Below are positions 34,852-38,033 of a stretch of 38,033 bases of DNA, piece by piece. The DNA comes from Paracoccaceae bacterium (GTDB lineage Bacteria > Pseudomonadota > Alphaproteobacteria > Rhodobacterales > Rhodobacteraceae), in contig JAPOXR010000033.1 of the NCBI GenBank assembly GCA_026706985.1, positions 1-38,033 of the forward strand, written 5' to 3'. The notes beneath the pieces are model-generated. The model was not told the origin of the DNA and did no database searches. It saw nothing but the letters and a program-made list of their open reading frames with translations. Position numbers and translations under genes: made by a program. How positions within the stretch are numbered: the stretch's first letter is position 1; each line of letters opens with the position of its first letter.

Positions 34852-35868
34852 TCAGACCGGCACCGGGGCGTCCTGTCGCAACAGCCCTTGCTCCTTCAGT
34901 TCCACCCAGAAATCGGCAGGGATGGAGTGGCTGAACCATTGCAGATTCCGGTTCAGCTGCTCAACTGTCCGGGTGCCGGCAATGAAAGACGGTATGGCAG
35001 GGTGCGCCACGACAAACTGCATTGCCGCGGCTGGCAACGGCACACCATGCGCGTTGCAGACGGTTTCGATCCGGTGCACCCTATCCATGATGTCATCCGG
35101 TGCAGGGGAATAGTTGTATTTGGCTCCGGAAACCGCGCCGGTCGCAAGAATTCCTGAGTTGAAGCCGCCTCCGACCACAACGGCAGCGCCGCGCTCCTCA
35201 CAGAGTGGGAGGAACTGGTCGAGCGGCTCCTGCTCCAGCAGGGTATAACGGCCGGCGAGCAGAAAGCAGTCGAAGTCGCGCTGTTTGAGCGCTTCGTGGC
35301 ACACCTGCCACTCATTCACGCCGACACCGATCGCCTTGACCACACCTTCGTCCCGCAGATTGGCGAGTGCCCGCCAGCATCCGTCCATCGCGGTCCGGAA
35401 AACCTCCGGTTGTTCTGCGCCGCGGGTGAACACATCAATGTCGTGGATGAAGCAGATATCCATTCTTTCCAATGCGAGGCGCTGTAGCGAATCCTCGAAC
35501 GCCCGCATCGTGCCGTCATAGGAATAGTCGAACGCCAGACTGAACGGCGCCGCATTGTTCCAGGGTGTGAAGTCGATTTCGGATCGTTTGCCGGGAACCA
35601 GGCGCCGCCCTACCTTCGAGGACAACACGAACGCATCCCGGTTCATCCATCGGAGCGAGTGCCCGGTCCGAAGTTCCGAAAGTCCATGGCCATACATCGG
35701 TGCAGTATCAAAATACCGGACCCCCGCCTCCCAGGCCGCCTGGAACATTGTGTCGGAATCCACCTCTTCAACCGGTCTGAAGATATTTCCAACCGGCGCG
35801 GTGCCGAACCCGATGCGTGTGACCTCAAGGTCGACACGGCCGAATTTCGCCTTGTCGGACGGTTTCAT
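34852..35868 (-). CDS. Aldo/keto reductase (D-threo-aldose / pyridoxal 4-dehydrogenase type)
   Basis: 338 residues, NAD(P)-dependent TIM-barrel oxidoreductase. The catalytic tetrad is visible: Asp and Tyr in RYFDTAPMYGHGLSE, Lys in VLSSKVGRRL, His in DICFIHDID. The FGTAPVGNIFRPV and VVVGGGFNSGILATGAVSG stretches are typical of the group containing L-fucose/D-arabinose dehydrogenases and pyridoxal 4-dehydrogenase, which oxidise aldoses or aldehydes to lactones. First gene of a two-gene unit with maoC. I found no GTAAC...GTTAC site upstream of it. About 150 bp separate it from tRNA-Cys; that gap holds no gene. Confidence 0.9.
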   Translation of the reverse strand: MKPSDKAKFGRVDLEVTRIGFGTAPVGNIFRPVEEVDSDTMFQAAWEAGVRYFDTAPMYGHGLSELRTGHSLRWMNRDAFVLSSKVGRRLVPGKRSEIDFTPWNNAAPFSLAFDYSYDGTMRAFEDSLQRLALERMDICFIHDIDVFTRGAEQPEVFRTAMDGCWRALANLRDEGVVKAIGVGVNEWQVCHEALKQRDFDCFLLAGRYTLLEQEPLDQFLPLCEERGAAVVVGGGFNSGILATGAVSGAKYNYSPAPDDIMDRVHRIETVCNAHGVPLPAAAMQFVVAHPAIPSFIAGTRTVEQLNRNLQWFSHSIPADFWVELKEQGLLRQDAPVPV

Positions 35869-36017
35869 GCCGACTCCCCTCTCTTGGAATTGGATGCGGG
35901 CAGATCAATAGGATTGGCGCAGGAAGGATTCAAGCGTGCCGGGTGTCGAACAGGCGAACTGAAAGCCTCTGACCCGACATTCCATCCGAATCCGGATCAA
36001 ATTCAGAAGAAGGATTT

Positions 36018-36091
36018 TGGAGGCGAGTACCGGAATCGAACCGGTGTCTACGGATTTGCAATCCGCTGCATAACCACTGTGCTAACTCGCC
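36018..36091 (-). tRNA. tRNA-Cys (GCA)
   Basis: 74 bases including CCA. Acceptor GGCGAGT/ACTCGCC, discriminator T (U73, required for cysteine identity), anticodon stem CGGAT/ATCCG around TTGCAA with anticodon GCA, T arm ACCGG TTCGATT CCGGT. It is transcribed on the minus strand from its own promoter. Confidence 0.97.
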
Positions 36092-36100
36092 CTGAAAGTG

Positions 36101-36128
36101 AAATTAGCCGATTTCGGCAATTTTGCAA
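36101..36128 (-). promoter_or_regulatory. Promoter of tRNA-Cys
   Basis: Minus strand TTGCAA (36128-36123) and TAATTT (36106-36101), spacer 16. The -10 ends nine bases before the mature tRNA, parallel to the tRNA-His promoter, which also has TTGC in its -35. Confidence 0.6.
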
Positions 36129-36209
36129 GCAGCGTAGCTGATCACTCCAATAATTGATGCGGGATAACACATCCGCTGCCTCAACCCTCCGTTACGGGTT
36201 GCGACAGGA

Positions 36210-36233
36210 AACGGTGCCCCGCAGGGCACCGTT
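36210..36233. terminator. Intrinsic terminator hairpin after the solute-binding protein gene
   Basis: AACGGTGCCC (36210-36219) pairs with GGGCACCGTT (36224-36233): a 10-bp perfect stem with tetraloop CGCA, located 18 bases past the stop codon of the solute-binding protein gene. A CGTTTT tract follows on the plus side; on the minus strand the tail is TTCCTGT, so termination in the gene's own direction may be partial. Confidence 0.7.
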
Positions 36234-36251
36234 CGTTTTGAGAGTGCGCTA

Positions 36252-37805
36252 TCAGGCGAACCACCAGCGTTTGGTGATGCGCGCGCTGTCCATGGCCCAG
36301 GCGTTGCCGATCTTGCCATGGGCGAGTGCCTTCGATGCCGCACCGACATAATTCGCAAACATCGGAATGACGGTGCCGCCTTCGGCGGAGATCAGCGCCT
36401 GCATTTCGGTGTAGATCGCACGGCGCTTGGCGTCGTCAATTGTCGTTCTTCCTTGAACCAGGAGTTCCTGGAAGCGGGCATTGTTCCAATGCGTGTCGTT
36501 CCAGGGGACACCGAGCTCGTATGCGGTCGAGAACATCCAATCCTCAGTCGCCCGGCCACCCCAGAAACAGGCGCACCACGGCTTCTTGAGCCAGACATTG
36601 GACCAGTAGCCGTCCGCAGCTTCCTGTACGACATTGATGTTGACGCCGGCTCCCGCCGCGGAAGCCTGATAGAGCTGTGCGGCATCCGTAGCGCCGACAA
36701 AAGCGGCTTCAGATGTCGACAGGTCAATGGTCAGCGAATCCAGCCCGGCCAGTTTCAGATGGTGCTTGGCTTTGTCCGGGTCGTATTCAAGCTGAGGCAG
36801 GTCAGCTGCGAAATACCGGTTCCCCGGACCGATCGGGCTGTCATTTCCGATGGCACCGTGGCCCTGCAGAATCTTGTCAACCATTTCCTGGCGGCGGACA
36901 GCGTATTTAAGCGCCTTCCTCACATTGACATCGTCGAAAGGCGCGACATTTGTGAGCATTGGAAAGGTGTAGTGCTGATTGCCGGTCACTTCGAATATCT
37001 CAACATTCGGATTGGCCTTCAGCAGCGTCTCGATCTTGAAGTCCACATGGCTGACCACATCGACCTGGCCGGTCATCAGGGCATTCATCCGCGCCGACAC
37101 ATCATTGATTGCGATGACCTCGACACCGTCGAACCATCCGCCCATACCTTCCCGGTGGTGACCCGCAACCTTGGAACATACCAGCCGGACTCCGGGATCG
37201 AAGCTTTCCACCCTGTATGGGCCGGTACCGATACCATCGGCGATCGCCTGTTCGATCATGCCGGCGGGATACATCAGAATATGGTAGTCGGAGAGCAGAA
37301 ACGGAAAGTCCGCATTGCCGGCCTTCAGGGTCAGCTGAACCTGATGTTCACCGGTTTTCTCCATTTTGGCGATATTGGCAACGATCGGCTGGGCCGCCGA
37401 TTTCGCACCTTCAGCCACGTGGATTCCGAGAGATTCGATTACATCATCCGCACCGAAGGATTTGCCGTTGTGGAACGTCACGCCCTTCTTCAGGTTGACT
37501 GTCCAGACGACGGCATCATCAGAGCCTTCCCAGCTTTCCGCCAGTTCTCCAACCAGATCGCCATCGGCATTGATTTCGGTCAGACACTCAAACACCGTGC
37601 CGTGGCCTGCCAGCTGCATGTATAGATCGGAGTGTGTTCTGCCGTCCCAACTATCCGAGGTATTGGCTCCGGAAACACCGACTCGGAGCATACCTCCGCT
37701 TTTCGCCATTGAAAATCCGGGCGTTGGCAAACCCCAGACTGCGCCTGCTGCGACTGTTGCCGCGCCGGATTTCAGGACGTTCCGGCGGCTTAGATTAGAA
37801 ACCAT
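36252..37805 (-). CDS. Tat-exported family 5 (peptide/nickel-type) ABC solute-binding protein, orphan
   Basis: 517 residues. A twin-arginine signal lies at residues 6-12 (SRRNVLK) followed by a hydrophobic AATVAAGAVWGL, so it is folded before export. SBP_bac_5 features: LAESWEGSDDAVVWTVNLKKGVTFHNGKSFGADDVIESL, GTGPYRVESFDPG, NDVSARMNALMTGQVDVV, FPMLTNVAPFDDVNVRKALKYAV. Ligands are oligopeptides, opines or similar. No permease or ATPase gene is adjacent: downstream lie a terminator and tRNA-Cys, upstream a gap and an unidentified gene. GGGAGG stands just before the ATG. A palindrome TTTGTGGGTTACACAAA lies immediately upstream of that site. Confidence 0.93.
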   Translation of the reverse strand: MVSNLSRRNVLKSGAATVAAGAVWGLPTPGFSMAKSGGMLRVGVSGANTSDSWDGRTHSDLYMQLAGHGTVFECLTEINADGDLVGELAESWEGSDDAVVWTVNLKKGVTFHNGKSFGADDVIESLGIHVAEGAKSAAQPIVANIAKMEKTGEHQVQLTLKAGNADFPFLLSDYHILMYPAGMIEQAIADGIGTGPYRVESFDPGVRLVCSKVAGHHREGMGGWFDGVEVIAINDVSARMNALMTGQVDVVSHVDFKIETLLKANPNVEIFEVTGNQHYTFPMLTNVAPFDDVNVRKALKYAVRRQEMVDKILQGHGAIGNDSPIGPGNRYFAADLPQLEYDPDKAKHHLKLAGLDSLTIDLSTSEAAFVGATDAAQLYQASAAGAGVNINVVQEAADGYWSNVWLKKPWCACFWGGRATEDWMFSTAYELGVPWNDTHWNNARFQELLVQGRTTIDDAKRRAIYTEMQALISAEGGTVIPMFANYVGAASKALAHGKIGNAWAMDSARITKRWWFA

Positions 37806-37817
37806 TTTGGCCTCCCT

Positions 37818-37834
37818 TTTGTGGGTTACACAAA
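37818..37834. promoter_or_regulatory. Palindromic operator-like site before the solute-binding protein gene
   Basis: TTTGTG (37818-37823), five-base centre, CACAAA (37829-37834): a perfect 6-5-6 inverted repeat 12 bases upstream of the ATG and next to the ribosome-binding site. The TTGTN7ACAA-like shape recalls GntR-family operators, but the regulator is unknown. Confidence 0.5.
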
Positions 37835-37948
37835 GATGTGGAATTCACCCGGACAACAGGCAAACGCACATCTCTGACTTGATTTGTTCAATCCGGCTTG
37901 TGCCAGAGTTATTCAATTGCCGCAAGCCAATGGCATTTGCCCGCAGGG

Positions 37949-38032
37949 CTATCGCGTTTGGATTTTTCCGGATTTGACTTCCTTTGCGAGGTTCGATGCG
38001 GAGCTGATCAGTTTCAGCAGGAAGTCATTGTC
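37949..38032 (-). CDS. C-terminal fragment of an unidentified gene
   Basis: An open frame enters from the right edge and reads DNDFLLKLISSASNLAKEV then KSGKIQTR before TAG at 37951-37949. Its amphipathic helix pattern suggests a real protein end. It lies upstream of and on the same strand as the solute-binding protein gene, with 143 bp between. Too short to name; a regulator or enzyme of the same locus is possible. Confidence 0.45.
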   Translation of the reverse strand, partial: DNDFLLKLISSASNLAKEVKSGKIQTR

Positions 38033-38033
38033 C

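Noticed and set aside
36318-37625. 435-codon plus-strand frame opposite the solute-binding protein
   Set aside because: It is the antisense shadow of a clearly recognisable SBP_bac_5 gene; histidine/arginine-rich composition and no domain.

Overview
The window looks like a chromosomal segment of an alphaproteobacterium with moderately high GC, probably from or near the Rhodobacterales. Four features point there: an MmcB-type repair protein; a tRNA-His with no encoded G-1 and with A73; a DUF6280-like protein divergent from efp; and a TolC/isoaspartyl-methyltransferase pair close to valS. I saw no insertion sequence, prophage, CRISPR array or replication origin.

Layout. Positions 1-1443 hold the tail of an unidentified gene and a convergent AlbA/Schlafen-type ATP-binding protein. 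Positions 1599-7761 are housekeeping: efp, a DUF6280-like protein, a DUF3108 exported protein, meaB, rpmB, a PCu(A)C copper chaperone, lepA and a small two-helix membrane protein. Glutamate dehydrogenase and tRNA-His (with a clear promoter) follow. Then comes an AT-rich patch with an orphan HipB-like regulator. Positions 10315-22159 are mixed housekeeping: mmcB divergent from a 5-formyltetrahydrofolate cyclo-ligase/metallophosphoesterase/glycosyltransferase operon, an MsbA-like ABC exporter, an alanine/serine-glyoxylate aminotransferase, valS, an aldose-epimerase-like protein, tolC and a PIMT-family methyltransferase.

The most notable region is 22238-35868, a block of eleven genes all on the minus strand that reads as one catabolic locus. 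In transcription order it holds an aldo/keto reductase, a MaoC hydratase, a GMC alcohol oxidoreductase, a family I CoA-transferase, a TetR regulator, a complete CUT2 (ribose-type) ABC importer (binding protein, permease, double ATPase, permease), an acyl-CoA dehydrogenase and acetoacetyl-CoA synthetase. Four near-identical 16-bp palindromes (type GTAACCAAACAGTTAC) lie in front of the GMC gene, the CoA-transferase/TetR unit, the importer operon and the acyl-CoA dehydrogenase. At two of them the palindrome overlaps the -10 of a TTGACN-17-TAANNN promoter. I infer a TetR-controlled regulon for import of a small, probably hydroxylated molecule, its oxidation, CoA activation and beta-oxidation. The substrate cannot be read from the sequence.

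The right edge has tRNA-Cys with a promoter, a hairpin terminator, an orphan Tat-exported family 5 (peptide-type) solute-binding protein with a palindromic operator-like site at its start, and the 3' end of an unidentified gene.
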